From contig OZ020517.1 in NCBI GenBank assembly GCA_963971425.1, forward strand, positions 19,124,904 to 19,188,903: a DNA stretch of 64,000 nucleotides, read 5' to 3'. How positions within the stretch are numbered: the first letter of the stretch is position 1; every line of letters starts with the position of its first letter. The notes beneath the pieces are model-generated. The model was not told where the DNA came from. It made no database searches and saw only the letters and a program-made list of their open reading frames with translations. Positions 36,724 through 48,288 of the stretch are shown here, in pieces. Source of the stretch: Bryoerythrophyllum caledonicum (lineage: Eukaryota > Streptophyta > Bryopsida > Pottiales > Pottiaceae). Position numbers and translations under genes: made by a program.

Positions 36724-39700
36724 TTATTCGCTTGCTAACTCCGTGAGGGTCCGCATGCCAGCTGCTTTGATCAGCTTGCGGTGTTGATGTGCGGGTAGAG
36801 CCTTCGTAAGTACGTCCGCAATATTTTCTGCTGAAGCAATCTTCTTTGCTTGAATTTGCCGTGTTTCGATTAGATCTTGTGTGTAACTAAATAGATGAGG
36901 GCTGATATGCTTGACACGGTCGGCCTTAATAAATCCAGAAGAAACCTGTTCAATACAAGCTGCATTGTCTTCAAATAAAGTGATCGGCTCCTCCTGGTGT
37001 GAAATACCGCTCATCTTGAAGATGGTGTAGTGCATTGTGCGGATCCAAACCGCTTCGCGGGATGCTTCGTGAAATGCGACTAACTCCGCGTGGTTGGTTG
37101 ATGTGGCCGTGATCGTCTGTTTGGTTGATCGCCAGGATATCGGCGCTCCGTTCTTGATGAATACGTAGCCTGTCTGAGATTTGCCCGTGGCTGGATCCGT
37201 CTTGAATCCGGCGTCGGCATAGCCGGTGATGGCGCTGGACTTGGTTTTGTGGAAGTGGAGGCCGAGGTCTGTCGTCCCTCGCAGATACCGTAGGAGATGC
37301 TTAACTCCTCGCCAGTGTCTATCGGTTGGCTTTTGATTGTGGCGAGCAAGCACGCTGACGGCGAAGGAGATATCGGGTCTGGTGTTGGTCGCCAAATAGA
37401 GTAGCGCTCCAACAACTGCTAAATACTTGGGCCGATCCACTTCCTCTTCCTCCTCTTCTGCTGGCCGATAAGGGTCCTCGTCGGTGCGACTTTTCCCGAT
37501 CATTGGGGCGGACAGCGCGTTGGCGTCGGCCATGTTGAAGAGCAGCAAAAGCTTCTTCACGTAGGTCTGCTGATGTAGAAGGATGCTTCCATCTGGATAG
37601 TGTTGAATTTGCAGGCCAAGACAAAATGAAGTACGGCCTAGCACTTTCATCTCAAATTTGTCTGTGAGTAACTTTTCAACTCGTGCGCTAAGCGCTACGG
37701 TGCCTATTGAATTTAAATCATCCACATAAACTGCAAGAATTACAAAACCCGTCGTGTCTCTGAGGACAAATATGCACGGAAGTGCGGGGTCATTTGTAAA
37801 TCCCTGCGACAGTAGGTAGGTTTTGAGATGGTGATACCAAGCTCGGCCGGCTTGTTTCAAGCCATAAAGTGCCTTTCTGATCTTGAGACCAGAATATTTT
37901 CCAGGGATAGGCTTGGTCTGATCGGGGAGAAATCCGGGAGGGGGCTGGATATGGATTTCGGCGTCTAGGTCGCCGTATAAGTATGCTGTCACCACGTCGA
38001 GCAAGCGGGTTTCTAAGGAAAGCTGGACGGCTAAGCTTAGAAGGTAGCGGAAGGATGTACTATCCATAACGGGGGAGTAAGTTTGTTCGAAGTCTATGCC
38101 GGGTTTTTGGGTGAAACCCTGGGCGACTAATCTTACTTTAAATCTGATGACTTCCCCTAGGTCGTTTCGTTTGCGTGTAAATATTAGCTTGTGTCCAATT
38201 GGTTTATCTAGCAGATTGGTCACTAGTGGTCCGAAAACTCCTCGTTTTCTAAGGGAACTATATTCTGCTTCTATGGCTTTTTCCCACTGGGGCCATTCGT
38301 CACTCTTTTGGGCCTGTTTTAATGTAAGGGGATCTGAGTCCAGGGTCGCAAGACTTGACAAAAACATTTCTACGTCGTCCCAGGGCTGTTCTAGTTCGGT
38401 GTTTAATACTGTGGGTGCCCGGGAACGGGGTGTATGGTTTAGTTTCCGTTTCTTAACGGGTTCTGATGCGGGATTTCCTGATCCGGGGACCGGGCTACGA
38501 ACTATCCGGGGACCGGAGTAGAAGCCATCTGGGATCTTCTCGGCGAGGTTCTGGAGATTTAAAATCTTTCTAACTTCTGAGTCGGTTAACGCCGTACGAG
38601 GATCTGGATTCAGGGTCAAGGTTTCTGGTGATCTAAAGTTTAGATTGCTATGTTTGGTTTTGGTTTGGGCACTCGGGAATCTAGTTTCTATGAACTTACA
38701 ATTCTGGAACCGAGCTTTGTGAATATCATCTCTATTGATCAGTTTATATCTAATAACACTGGGGGAATCATAACCAAGGTAAATCCCTCGATTTCTATGA
38801 GGGGTGATGGTTTTCTGTTGGGGTTCGGGGGCTGGGATCCACACTTCGCAGCCAAAGGTGCGGAGGTGGGCTACGTTCGGTGTCCGACCGGACGCCATCT
38901 CGAGGGGTGACTGTGTGAGTAATAGTGTGGGTCTTAGGCGCAGCAGGACGGCCGCGTGTAAGACGGCGTGACCCCAGAACTCAGGTGCTAAGCTAGCGTG
39001 TATTAGGAGGGGCCTAACGATCAGTTGGATCTTTTTGATATAGGCTTCTGCTAGTCCGTTTTGTGAGTGCTCGTAAGGGGCTGAATATGTGAGTGATATA
39101 CCAGTTGCGGTGCAAAAATCCTCAAAAGCTTGTGATTTGAACTCTAAGGCGTTGTCCATCCTAAGAAAACAAATCTGATTATCGGGAAAATGGGTTCTAA
39201 ACCGGATAATCATAGCTAGGGTTTTAGGAAAAACCATGTTACGGGTTGTGAGCAGGGAAACCTCAGCATGTCTACCCGATGCGTCGACCAAGACAAAGAA
39301 GTACTGGAACTGACCTGATTTTGGGTTGATTGGCCCACATATGTCACCGTGGAGCCGATGCAGCGGGGCGGGCATTTCTGTCGGGAGCGTCCATCGCGAC
39401 GGCTGGCGGATGAGCTTGCCTTGTATACACGCCGCGCACTCCTCTACGCGCTCCGCGTCCCGTGTGCAGAGGTCGTGACCAACTAAGGTCGGGACCATTT
39501 TTCTCATCATGGTCGTCCCAGGGTGCCCCAGCCGGCGATGCCAAACATCAGCCTTCGTGCTGGTTGTCAAAAAGGACATCGGCACCCCTTTCAGGGGTAG
39601 GCATGGGGATCTACGTCCGCCATCCTCTTCCTCACTCTTACGAGCGGGGCTAGGTACAGCGCCAACAAGGGGCAGCTCGTACAGGCCGGTGGCTCCCGCG

Positions 39701-41070
39701 TGTGCGGTGGCAAGGAGTCTCTCGCCTTGCCGTAGCTCGAGGACCTCATCATCAATTCCTACCGCGGTAGAAACGTGGATTTGATTGACCCGTAAATCCC
39801 GGTAGCTGATCAGACTCCGGGGGGCATCCGGGACATACATTGCCCTCTTGCAGGTGAGGGGGGCTCCCCCGGGCAAGACTATGTTTGCCCGGCCCTCGCG
39901 GAATTTAAAGGTCCGCTTGCCTGCGATGGTGATTATATCACAAGTTTGCCACGGCTCGTTCCTAGTTCTGAACTCAAAGAACGCCGGGTCTTGGAGAATG
40001 GTGTGAGTGGACGCACTGTCTAACAAAGCAACTCTCGCTTTGCTAGGTTGTGACCCAAACTGTACCATATAGTTTTCTGGGTCGACATCGTTTAGCGTAA
40101 GGGAGGGGGCATCGAGAGTATGGGTTTCTCTCTTTCCTTCCCTTAAGGACTTTAACTCTCTATACATGTCGACGATATATTGTGACGCTCGACAATCCTT
40201 AAGAAAGTGCCCTGGACGACCACACTTGTGACATGACCCTCGCGATCCACTCCCTGATGTACTTGTCGACTTATCGGGTCGATGTGTGTACCTCGGGTTC
40301 TTGTCTGATTGCTGTTGATCACGACGTGGGGGGCGCCAATCGCCTCGGGATCGTCGCCTGGGAGCCTCCGCGCTGTGGGTTTCTCGCCTGGGGTTTGTCG
40401 ACTTCGACGGCGTCGTCGAGTTGGGCTGCTTGCGGCTCTCCTTTACTTCGCTTGTGTGAACCTCCTTCGCAGGTCGCGCCTCAGCGTTTTTAAGGAGCAT
40501 CTGCTGCTGCTTTTCAGCTAAAAGCAAATATGACATAAGCTCTGAATGTTGTGTAAATCGCATGTTACGGTACTGCTGAGCTAGAATAGCACATGCGGGG
40601 GGAAAAGTTGAGAGGGTCTTATCGATTAAGTCGACGTCGATAACCGTGTCGCCGCAGAGGCGAAGCTGCGCGACGATGCGGTGTAGTTCGGAGTTGAACG
40701 CGATGAAATTCGGAAAATCCAGTACGCGCAGACTGAGCCAGTCGCTGCGGGCTTGGGGGAGGAAAATCGTTTCCTCATGCTTGAAGCGCGCTTCCAATGC
40801 TGACCAGAGTACCGCCGGATCTTCAACCTGTATGTATTGTTGACGCAGGGACGCATCGATGTGTCGCCGGATGATGAGAAGCGTCTGCCACTTGTAGGTG
40901 GCTGGTATCTCCGCCTCGGGCTCTCCCTCCAGCGTGACGATCAGCTCCTCCGCGCTCAAGTAGGTCTTCATATCGACGTACCAATTAAGGTAATTCGAGC
41001 CGTCTGCCTCAAGTGGGTCGAAGAAAAGTGGGGTGGTTCGTGTCTCTCTTGGTTTTATCACCGTCGCCAT
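36724..41070 (-). CDS. Copia gag-pol polyprotein (1448 aa)
   Basis: One uninterrupted frame encodes the particle protein and enzymes for copying and integration. Gag occupies about residues 1-300, with zinc knuckle CHKCGRPGHFLKDC at 280-293. Aspartic protease LLDSAST has its catalytic Asp at 351. Integrase has the HHCC zinc site (HRRLGH, CAAC; about 511-548) and catalytic D576, D639 and E675, with the GKNRG-like segment replaced by RNRGIYLGYD (about 759-768). Reverse transcriptase has LDVVTAYLYGDL (about 1024) and YVDDL (1115-1119). C-terminal RNase H has YADAGF, then SSGFIKADRVKHISPHL. All key residues are present, so the protein should be active. The ATG at 41070 is the first in frame and gives a normal gag start. 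Confidence 0.96.
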   Translation of the reverse strand: MATVIKPRETRTTPLFFDPLEADGSNYLNWYVDMKTYLSAEELIVTLEGEPEAEIPATYKWQTLLIIRRHIDASLRQQYIQVEDPAVLWSALEARFKHEETIFLPQARSDWLSLRVLDFPNFIAFNSELHRIVAQLRLCGDTVIDVDLIDKTLSTFPPACAILAQQYRNMRFTQHSELMSYLLLAEKQQQMLLKNAEARPAKEVHTSEVKESRKQPNSTTPSKSTNPRRETHSAEAPRRRSRGDWRPPRRDQQQSDKNPRYTHRPDKSTSTSGSGSRGSCHKCGRPGHFLKDCRASQYIVDMYRELKSLREGKRETHTLDAPSLTLNDVDPENYMVQFGSQPSKARVALLDSASTHTILQDPAFFEFRTRNEPWQTCDIITIAGKRTFKFREGRANIVLPGGAPLTCKRAMYVPDAPRSLISYRDLRVNQIHVSTAVGIDDEVLELRQGERLLATAHAGATGLYELPLVGAVPSPARKSEEEDGGRRSPCLPLKGVPMSFLTTSTKADVWHRRLGHPGTTMMRKMVPTLVGHDLCTRDAERVEECAACIQGKLIRQPSRWTLPTEMPAPLHRLHGDICGPINPKSGQFQYFFVLVDASGRHAEVSLLTTRNMVFPKTLAMIIRFRTHFPDNQICFLRMDNALEFKSQAFEDFCTATGISLTYSAPYEHSQNGLAEAYIKKIQLIVRPLLIHASLAPEFWGHAVLHAAVLLRLRPTLLLTQSPLEMASGRTPNVAHLRTFGCEVWIPAPEPQQKTITPHRNRGIYLGYDSPSVIRYKLINRDDIHKARFQNCKFIETRFPSAQTKTKHSNLNFRSPETLTLNPDPRTALTDSEVRKILNLQNLAEKIPDGFYSGPRIVRSPVPGSGNPASEPVKKRKLNHTPRSRAPTVLNTELEQPWDDVEMFLSSLATLDSDPLTLKQAQKSDEWPQWEKAIEAEYSSLRKRGVFGPLVTNLLDKPIGHKLIFTRKRNDLGEVIRFKVRLVAQGFTQKPGIDFEQTYSPVMDSTSFRYLLSLAVQLSLETRLLDVVTAYLYGDLDAEIHIQPPPGFLPDQTKPIPGKYSGLKIRKALYGLKQAGRAWYHHLKTYLLSQGFTNDPALPCIFVLRDTTGFVILAVYVDDLNSIGTVALSARVEKLLTDKFEMKVLGRTSFCLGLQIQHYPDGSILLHQQTYVKKLLLLFNMADANALSAPMIGKSRTDEDPYRPAEEEEEEVDRPKYLAVVGALLYLATNTRPDISFAVSVLARHNQKPTDRHWRGVKHLLRYLRGTTDLGLHFHKTKSSAITGYADAGFKTDPATGKSQTGYVFIKNGAPISWRSTKQTITATSTNHAELVAFHEASREAVWIRTMHYTIFKMSGISHQEEPITLFEDNAACIEQVSSGFIKADRVKHISPHLFSYTQDLIETRQIQAKKIASAENIADVLTKALPAHQHRKLIKAAGMRTLTELASE

Positions 41071-41242
41071 CGCGAGGTGGTGTGTGCCTATGGCTCTAGT
41101 GGGGGATTCCTAAAAAGCTGACGTCACTCCGGCCGCTCAATCTCTTGGTAATAAAGTCTTCTGTCTAAACAACTGTAGTGCAGATTCGGAGTGTGTCAGA
41201 AAAATGAACAGTGAAACGAATTGTGCTTTCTAGGAATATGAG

Positions 41243-41259
41243 CTATACAGTGCTGATAA
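41243..41259 (-). other. Putative primer-binding site
   Basis: TTATCAGCACTG on the minus strand, two bases after the 5' LTR. It resembles the TATCAG-type sites that pair with the inner part of initiator tRNA-Met in copia elements. I did not align it to a tRNA. Confidence 0.45.
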
Positions 41260-41261
41260 CG

Positions 41262-41542
41262 TGTTAGGAGAGGACAATATACAACACCACCATGTCCACA
41301 TGAAAGAGAGCTCTGACCGGGTGAGGTCAGCTCTTATATACTTAAGAGGTGGTTAGGTGGCATTAATAGCCAATCAGCCACCTAATTCAGTAGTGGGCGA
41401 TGTAATCAAGACTGCCATAATTAGGTAGGTAAGTTTACTTACCTACCCTAATTAGGTAGGTAAGTCTCATAAATACCGCCTAACTACAGTGGACCCGGGA
41501 GTTTAAGTAAGAGTAGCTAGGCTATTTTAGGCTATCTCAACA
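41262..41542 (-). repeat. Copia 5' LTR
   Basis: Matches the 3' LTR base for base as far as I can read. The TATA box (TATATAAG) is at 41333-41340 on the minus strand and should drive the genomic transcript. Confidence 0.95.
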
Positions 41543-41547
41543 TTCTT

Positions 41548-41781
41548 CTCTCCAATGGCATTTGTTTAGTTCCAACACATCCCTCAAAATACACTATACC
41601 AATTTAATAACTCTGTATTATACTTTCATGTGATTGGAATACAATAACCGTGATGGAAATTGTAGCCAAAATCATGAATAATTCTTTAACTTTATCATGT
41701 ACAACCTTTTGCATAAGTAGAACTTTTTGGAGGCTTTATAAAATCATTTTATGAATTAATATCAATAATATATCACTATTA
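41548..41781. other. Flank between copia and TIR element
   Basis: AT-rich; nothing recognised. It is the former upstream flank of LIL3 before the copia insertion. Confidence 0.5.
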
Positions 41782-44218
41782 TCGTAGGTGAACCTTTGGT
41801 CCGGCACATCAATTCGGAATATTTATATAAAAGCAAAAATTTCAACTTCGGCACTAATTCTCTAAAATACTAAAATCTCAACTTTTTAAGATAATTTTTT
41901 TTTTGAATTCGACATATGGATGGGTTCCATCCATCCAAAATTACTTACAGTTGTATGAGTTTGACGGTTGATGCAATTATCACATTCCCCATTGAAGATG
42001 CATTTGTTTCTTGGAGGCGCTTTGTTGTTGAGTGTTGTAAGCGTTGTTGTTAATTGTTTTGAGTTTTAGAGAAATGGCGCCATTTAGGACTTTAACCAAT
42101 ATGTTCTTTATCAAGCAAAAAAGAGCAGCATGAACATGTGAAAAAGGAGCTGGCAGTGTTGAAGGACAAGCTAGAAGAAGAGAAGAAGAAAGAGGAGGCG
42201 AAGGAGATAGAGGTTATCAAGTGACCGGTGGGAAGACCCAAACATCCAATTGAAGTTGTGTTGCTACAATCAAAGGTGCAAGAAGAGAAGACCGTTTCCA
42301 ATTCCAAGAAGGTGAGAGGCTCTTACAATAATTGGTTTAATCCATTGCTTTGGGCCCTATACATGCTGTTGTTAGACAACATATAAGTATAGGGGGTGCT
42401 TGTAAATACTTAAAAGCTGCCTACAAGCCTCCAGGAGAAGAACATGGTCCATATAAAGATCTCTCAAGGGGATCCATGTATGAGTGGTTCACTTCTATAT
42501 GGGAAGTGAAGGATGCGTATAAGAAGTACACTTAAGAAGGATCAGCTCATCTTCCTAATGACCCACATTCTCCTATACTTTCTAACCATCCGGAGTTAGA
42601 AAGAACAATCTTAGACATGTTGACAGCACATAGATTGACAAGACAACCTCTCTTTGCTAGAAACATTAGAATCTTCATCTTATCAATTATTACAAAAAAA
42701 CAACCATCACTACTTTCTCCAAAAAGGGGGAATGTTTGGAAAATGTTATTGAAGTGGGTTAGAAGCTTTGTAAAGGAAAAATTCAATTAGACATTGAGGA
42801 AGGCAACAACTGCTGCAAGTAAACTTCCACGCAATTGGGAGTTACAGGGGCTAAAGATAGTGCAAAGAGTAGCTTACCTTGCTAAGTGCTATGATATTCC
42901 ACCTTCCTTGGTTGTTAACTCTGATCAGACGGGCATCCACCTTGTCCCAACATGTGGGACACGGACTTGGGAAAAAAATGCACAAAATATATAGCAGGAA
43001 CGAACATAGAAGACAAGAGACAGATAACAATAGTTGTATCCTCCTGAGTTGGTGGTGATCTCTAACCTTTCCTAGTGACTCGTTTTGAAGTTTACCACCC
43101 TTTAATAAAGGAAGAAGGGATTGTGAAGAGAAAGGATGGCACATTATACATACAGAAAATCATTGGTTAAACTTGGAAACCTCAAATGACTTTGTGGAAA
43201 AAATATTACAGCCTTATAGGATAAACCAAGCTGAAGCACTCGACTTACCTCCCAACATCCCACTAGTGTGACTGATCGGCTGTTGGACTCTACATATTAG
43301 TGTAGCGCTCACGACATGGATCAAAGACTTTTATCCTCTAGTGAAAGTACTTTACATCCCTGCGAATTCCAGTACACTAAATATCACTTTTAGTGTACGA
43401 TCACGAATAGTGTACTTACCTTTGATACCCCAATCAACCACCTACCCGGCCGCCATGCCTTAATTAACCACCTACCCTCATTTTCAATCCCATATTAACC
43501 CTTCTTGCCTTTGCAGATTTCATCACTCTTGAACTTTGATGTTGCATTTAGGAAACTTTGCATCTTTGAGTTTACATGTGTGAGGTGAGCCTGGTCTTGG
43601 GATCTACTCTTTGGGTTAGGCAAGATTTTCAGGATTCCATGCGGGTCCCATGCTTCCATGCTTCCAGAGTTCTTGACGGTGCGCAGGTATTTTCTGCCCA
43701 TATTTTCCTAATGCCTTGAAGTTATTTTTTCTGATGCCCGTTTTTTAATTTTCAGTGGGGGATTTGTTAGCAACAAAAATATTTCTGGTCGTTCGTGTGC
43801 TGGACCGGCGGGGGGGGAGCTTATACTTTAGGGCTTTGGGATGGGGCAATTTTGCATACAAGAGTTATGGGATAAAACAAGCGCATGCGGGCAGGGAGAG
43901 AAACAGTGATGCAACAACAAAAGTTTTCTGACACATGTAACGCAGCAACAAAAGTTTCCTGACAGTGTGAACAGCAACAGTGATAGTGACGAGCCAGTGG
44001 GAGCCAGCTGTACCAGATCCAACACCATCAGCGCCATCAATCATCATACCATCTGCAAACGTTTCCATTGTTGCAATCAGCCACTGCGTGACTGAATTAC
44101 CATTTCCAAACGCCATTGACGCCGTCTACACATATTGGTAGGAATGGATGACTTTCATCCTCTGTCGAAACGCCTAGTAGGAATCATGATTGTTAACTCC
44201 GTTTTTCAACTTTCAGGG

Positions 44219-45638
44219 ATGGAGCCCGATGTTCACGCACAACGGCCGCGGGCCTTGCAGCAAGTTTCAACTATACAAACCCGCCAGAACGTTGTCGATT
44301 AGATGATCGAAGACAAATCGTTGCGTGGCAGCCCTGGGTTGCATGCTCGCACGGTACGCAAGTTCCCTGAGCACTTCAAGGGCAAACACTCCACCAACCT
44401 CGTCTGTGCAAGCCGTTGGTGGGCCCAACGAGATTCTCTTGCGCCAACAGTCGAGCCCGCAACAAACCAAGCCATGTCATTCACCCGTAGCAATTTGGGC
44501 GAAAGGAAGTGTTTTCTCAACAAAGCCAAAATCAGACAAGGACCAAGGAGGTCAGCATGGGTCCTTTGGCTTTACCCATTGCTGCTTTAATCTTTTGACG
44601 TATGTAGGCGTTTGGAGGTAAAATTCTCTCCTATCCTTCTAATTGAACTCGCCCTCTCAATACTTTTAGCGTTGAACTCTCCTTATACCGCACACTCTCG
44701 AGACCCCAAAGATGAGACCTATGAAAGATAAAAACACACACTCATAGATTCAACATTTTATAGATGCAAATGGCATAGTTTTGCTTTCTCAACGTCGTCG
44801 GTTAACATGTAGCCCGGAAAAAGAAGCTCAAATAGAAATGAATGTTGCTCATCATTTAGGACTTTTGCAATGAGGTTTTGCATCCGGTGAATTTAATGAG
44901 AATCTTGTTGAAAATTTAGATGAGACACATTTCACCATAAATATGGACAACGGTAGAACATTGGGATTTCGTGGAGATTGTTCGGTAAAATATGCCGATG
45001 TAGTTGCGGGAGGAGAATCAATGACAATGGTTGTTAGGATTTCGGGCGGACGTAGGGCAATGATAGAATCCCCCATGATTATATTTAGCAATGAAAATAG
45101 AAATTACCCTATCCGAGGATTAGAAGATTCTATCCCCGGCGTGTGTTACCGTACGGGCCCGAAAGGATGGATGGACCAATCCATCTTTCTTCAATACTTT
45201 GAGGAACCACGAGCATTTCAACCCGACATTTATAACCGTACAAAAATAGTGTGGGTTGATAATTGTTCGGGCCATAATCTAACCCCTAGATTAGCGGAGG
45301 TATTAGTCCAAAAAAGAACCGTTTTAAGATATTTATCTCCATGTGCCACTCACCTATGTCAACCCGCGGATACTTTTATTATTTCAAAGATTAAAGATGC
45401 GTGGACAAGGCAATGGGAAATGAAGAAATCGGAGCCCATTCAAAGTGATGCATGGCAAAATATTCCGCGCGGTGACAATCAATGGTCCGGTAAACTTCTT
45501 AATCCCGGTAAAAGATTTTTTCTCCAATTGGCGGCCGATTCCATTGAAGAAGTTAACCAGTTATTTGATTGTGATATGTCTTATGCTCGTCAATATTTTG
45601 AAGGATTAGAAGTGCCTCATTTGCCTACGGCAAATTAA
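44219..45638 (+). pseudogene. Pogo-like DDE transposase of the nested element
   Basis: The N-terminal part (44219-44590; QTRQNVVD, a TAG stop, then ARTVRKFPEHFKGK...ASRWWAQRD) looks like a helix-turn-helix DNA-binding region. KFSPILLIELALSIL (about 44624) and LLSQRRRLTCSPEKEAQIE (about 44780) follow, with frameshifts and a TGA at about 44871. The catalytic core is then open to 45638: LDETHFTINMDNG (first Asp), VDNCSGHN (second Asp) and HLCQPADTFIISKIKDAW (third Asp). From memory the core strongly resembles DDE_1 transposases seen in oomycetes; I could not search. At least two stops and one frameshift suggest loss of function, though the core is well kept. Confidence 0.8.
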
Positions 45639-45641
45639 TAT

Positions 45642-46070
45642 CTAACCTTAAATTTTTCAAATCCTTACTTTTTCTAACCCGTGCTTTTCCAAACCCTTAC
45701 TTTTTCAACCCCTTACTTTTTCAAATCCTTACTTTTTCTAACCTTTAATTTTTCACCCACTTATATTTTATAACCGTTACTTTTCACCCACTTACTTTTT
45801 CTAACCCTTACTTTTTCAATCCCTTACTTTTTCAACTCCTTACTTTTTGAAATCCTTACTTTTCAACCCCTTGCTTTTTTAAATCCTTACTTTTTCAAAT
45901 CTTTACTTTTTCAAATTCTTACTTTTTCAATCCCTTACTTTTGTACCCCTTCCTTTTTGTAACCTTTACTTTTCCAAACCCTTATTTTTTCAACCCCTTA
46001 CTTTTTCTAACCCTTAATTTTTCAATCCCTTACTTTTTCAAATCCTTAATTTTTTCAAATATTTTGTTAT
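45642..46070 (+). repeat. Minisatellite of CCTTACTTTTTCAA type
   Basis: About 28 degenerate copies of a 13-18-base unit, (A)CCCTTACTTTTTCAA, directly after the nested transposase stop. Unit length varies. It resembles a run of telomere-like AACCCTTA blocks split by TTTTTC. It grades into T-rich sequence up to about 46500. Confidence 0.85.
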
Positions 46071-47008
46071 TCAACTGTCTTCTATCTCAAATGTTTTCTT
46101 TCTCAATCTTTTACGTTTGTCGTACTTTATTTTTTAAGCACTTTTTCAAAAGAATACTTTTGAAAAAAATTACTTTTTCAATGTGGTCATATTTGAAAAG
46201 CGCCATTTTTCAATCATATACTTCTAAAAAGTTTTGTGTTTCTATTGTTTATTTTTTGAAATGAACATTTTTCAAATGTCTCCTTTTTAAATGTATATGT
46301 ATTCAAATGTTGATTTCTTTCATTGTTTCCATTTTCAAAAATTTCCAATCTTCTATTTTCAAATGATTCCTATTTGTGCAATTCCACTTTTCTTCCATAT
46401 CTAGGTTCTTCTCTCAATCTTTTATTTTCCAAATCAATTTTTGGTGTTCATTCCATTCTAAATTCTATTTTATCTAAGAGTTGTTTTTTTCCTAAATGTA
46501 TTTAAATCTTTGTCGCTTCTTATACTCAAAATGTACACATAATCTTCTTCTATCTTGATACACTAAATGTGCACAAGTGAAAAAATTTATACTGCAATCT
46601 TAAGTGGAATTCACAAATAGTGTAGTAGTTGGCATTTAATGTAATGATTTGTCACTACACTAATTGCCCAGTTCACAATTAGTGTACGGGTTCGCTTTTA
46701 GTGTCCACTACACTAAAAGTGATATTTAGTGTAGTGTCCTCCAACTTGTTGATGTGATATTTCAACGCCCATTCAAATTTGCCTTTCGTGAGTTATTTGA
46801 CAACTTGAGTATGACGCAAATTTCAAAGCAAATAGAGACTTTTAAGGCAGAAGACACTAAATTACACATGCGTCTAAGCATCATCAAACCAGAGTTATGT
46901 GCTTGGTTGAACAAGGCATGGTGTCATATCAATAAGGCAAAACTTATCCAAGCAGGGTGGAAGAAATGCAACATTCTAAGAGCTTTTGAAGATACATGCC
47001 AAGGATAA

Positions 47009-48288
47009 ACACTTCAGGAAAACATCATCAATCCTTTGTTCCAAAAAGTGATACAAGGTATAGACACACAAACACATGTCGATGATGTGGAGGAAATAGA
47101 GCCATCAACAAGTATAGAAATGGTTATGCAAGAATCCCTTGAAAGAGTAGATGTATGTGTAACCAACATCCTACATCTGCAAAAGGTACATACTATTCCA
47201 TCCTTGAACATACTGCTTCATATTTCTGCAATTTAACAAACATACGTGAATTAGAGAATGACATAAATTTTTTAGTTCTTTCTAATTGAAATAATCATGT
47301 CAATAAAAGCTAAGCTCTGGTAGTTGATGTAGGAAAGGAGAAAACATAATTTGACTTACAGGTCATTTAAGGACGGGAAGGATCTCTAAGAACAAGCCAA
47401 AACCTGCGAGCTTCATAAGAAAACAAGTACGTTAACCTTCACATTAGAGAATTTTCATAAAACTTGTTCTTGTTGTGGAACTCCCTTTCTTAGCAGCTGA
47501 AGATCCCAACTACAACCTTGCATCTTTCCTCTCAAACACGTTACAATCACTCATAAGAATGTCAAATTTCACATAGATGTAGACAGACAAGATGAATAAC
47601 AAAATGGATCAAGAATTTACAATAACTGTGTTTCTGGATGTTACTGCTAGTTGTTGCTACTACTAAAATTTTAGATTTAGCACTTTGCAGCTTCGTCTTA
47701 ATACTGATCAAAGAAGGAGACCGAAACCTCTATGTGAAGCCAACACCATGATCTCTCCTTCTCTAATCAATATTGAGATGAAATTCTGACAGTTGTGATC
47801 TCTCCCTGCAAATTCCAATAGTACGACGTCAACTTAACCAAAGAAGTGGGCATCAAATAGCAAAGAATGAACAATTCACCGATGGAAAAACTACTTACCA
47901 GCATAGAAAACGAACAGCAGCAAAGCAAGCAAAACAACAGCAAAACGACATACAACAAACGACCTAGGCAATACAACAAAAAAGAACAGAAGATAAAGAG
48001 TAAAGGTAGAATGCAACAGTTACGGAATCTTGCATGTTCAGTGGTCTTTTCACACACTAGACAGAGGTAGTATAGAAAGCTAAATTCTTGTTTTCACTCT
48101 GTCAACTGTGCTATCTCTGTGTGACTAATCATTGAATTATATTCTCAACTCATGTCATAAATGCATCATGCCCAGTTGCGTTTTAGGACACAGAAACGGT
48201 ACTTTATCATCAACAAAAAATTTCCACTTACGTTTGCAATCATAGTGCCAAAGATATTGAAAATTCAAAGATAGCCATGAATATTTAC
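47009..48288. other. Interior of outer transposon, no gene recognised
   Basis: AT-rich sequence between the transposase remnant and the GDSL fragments. A Gln/Lys-rich open frame at 47867-48070 (QQQSKQNNSKTTYNKR) shows no domain and is probably chance. Confidence 0.5.

Larger units (their letters stand above)
36375..41542 (-). mobile_element. Ty1/copia LTR retrotransposon, intact
   Basis: A 5,168-bp element on the minus strand with 281-bp LTRs (TG...CA) that look identical by eye, a perfect TTCTT duplication (36370-36374 and 41543-41547), a primer-binding region, a purine tract and one uninterrupted gag-pol frame. The integrase lies before the reverse transcriptase, which defines copia. Identical LTRs mean recent insertion. 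It sits upstream of LIL3 in the same orientation. Confidence 0.97.
43375..46731 (+). mobile_element. Nested 3.36-kb TIR transposon, TA target
   Basis: Perfect inverted ends: CACTAAATATCACTTTTAGT and three more bases at the left, and the reverse complement at the right, flanked by TA at 43373-43374 and 46732-46733. TACACTA/TAGTGTA motifs recur just inside the right end (46560-46720). Removing the element and one TA joins the outer transposase in frame. It encodes its own decayed transposase (44219-45638). Despite the CACTA...TAGTG ends it is not En/Spm, because the duplication is TA and the transposase is of DDE_1 type. Confidence 0.9.
42090..47008 (+). pseudogene. DDE-superfamily transposase of the outer element (split)
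   Basis: Fragments in order: a Lys/Glu-rich coiled coil and KRPVGRPK-like AT-hook (about 42110-42240), a DNA-binding-like segment (VRGSYNNWFNPLLWALYM; 42300 onward), WELQGLKIVQRVAYLAKCYD then the first catalytic Asp in VVNSDQTGIHLVPT (about 42905-42950), IEDKRQITIVVSS (about 43008), and LIGCWTLHISVA (about 43272). The next segment, after the nested transposon, is VLQLVDVIFQRPFK (46734-46775), then LSIIKPELCAWLNKAW and a stop at 47006-47008. This is the DDE_1 (pogo/CENP-B-like) pattern. Several stops and frameshifts, plus the 3.36-kb insertion, make it inactive. Confidence 0.8.

Noticed and set aside
43375-46731. CACTA (En/Spm) transposon, from the CACTA...TAGTG ends
   Set aside because: The target duplication is TA, not 3 bp, and the encoded protein is a DDE_1/pogo-type transposase.
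47867-48070. Gln/Lys-rich small protein
   Set aside because: Low-complexity translation of A-rich DNA with no start context or conservation evidence.
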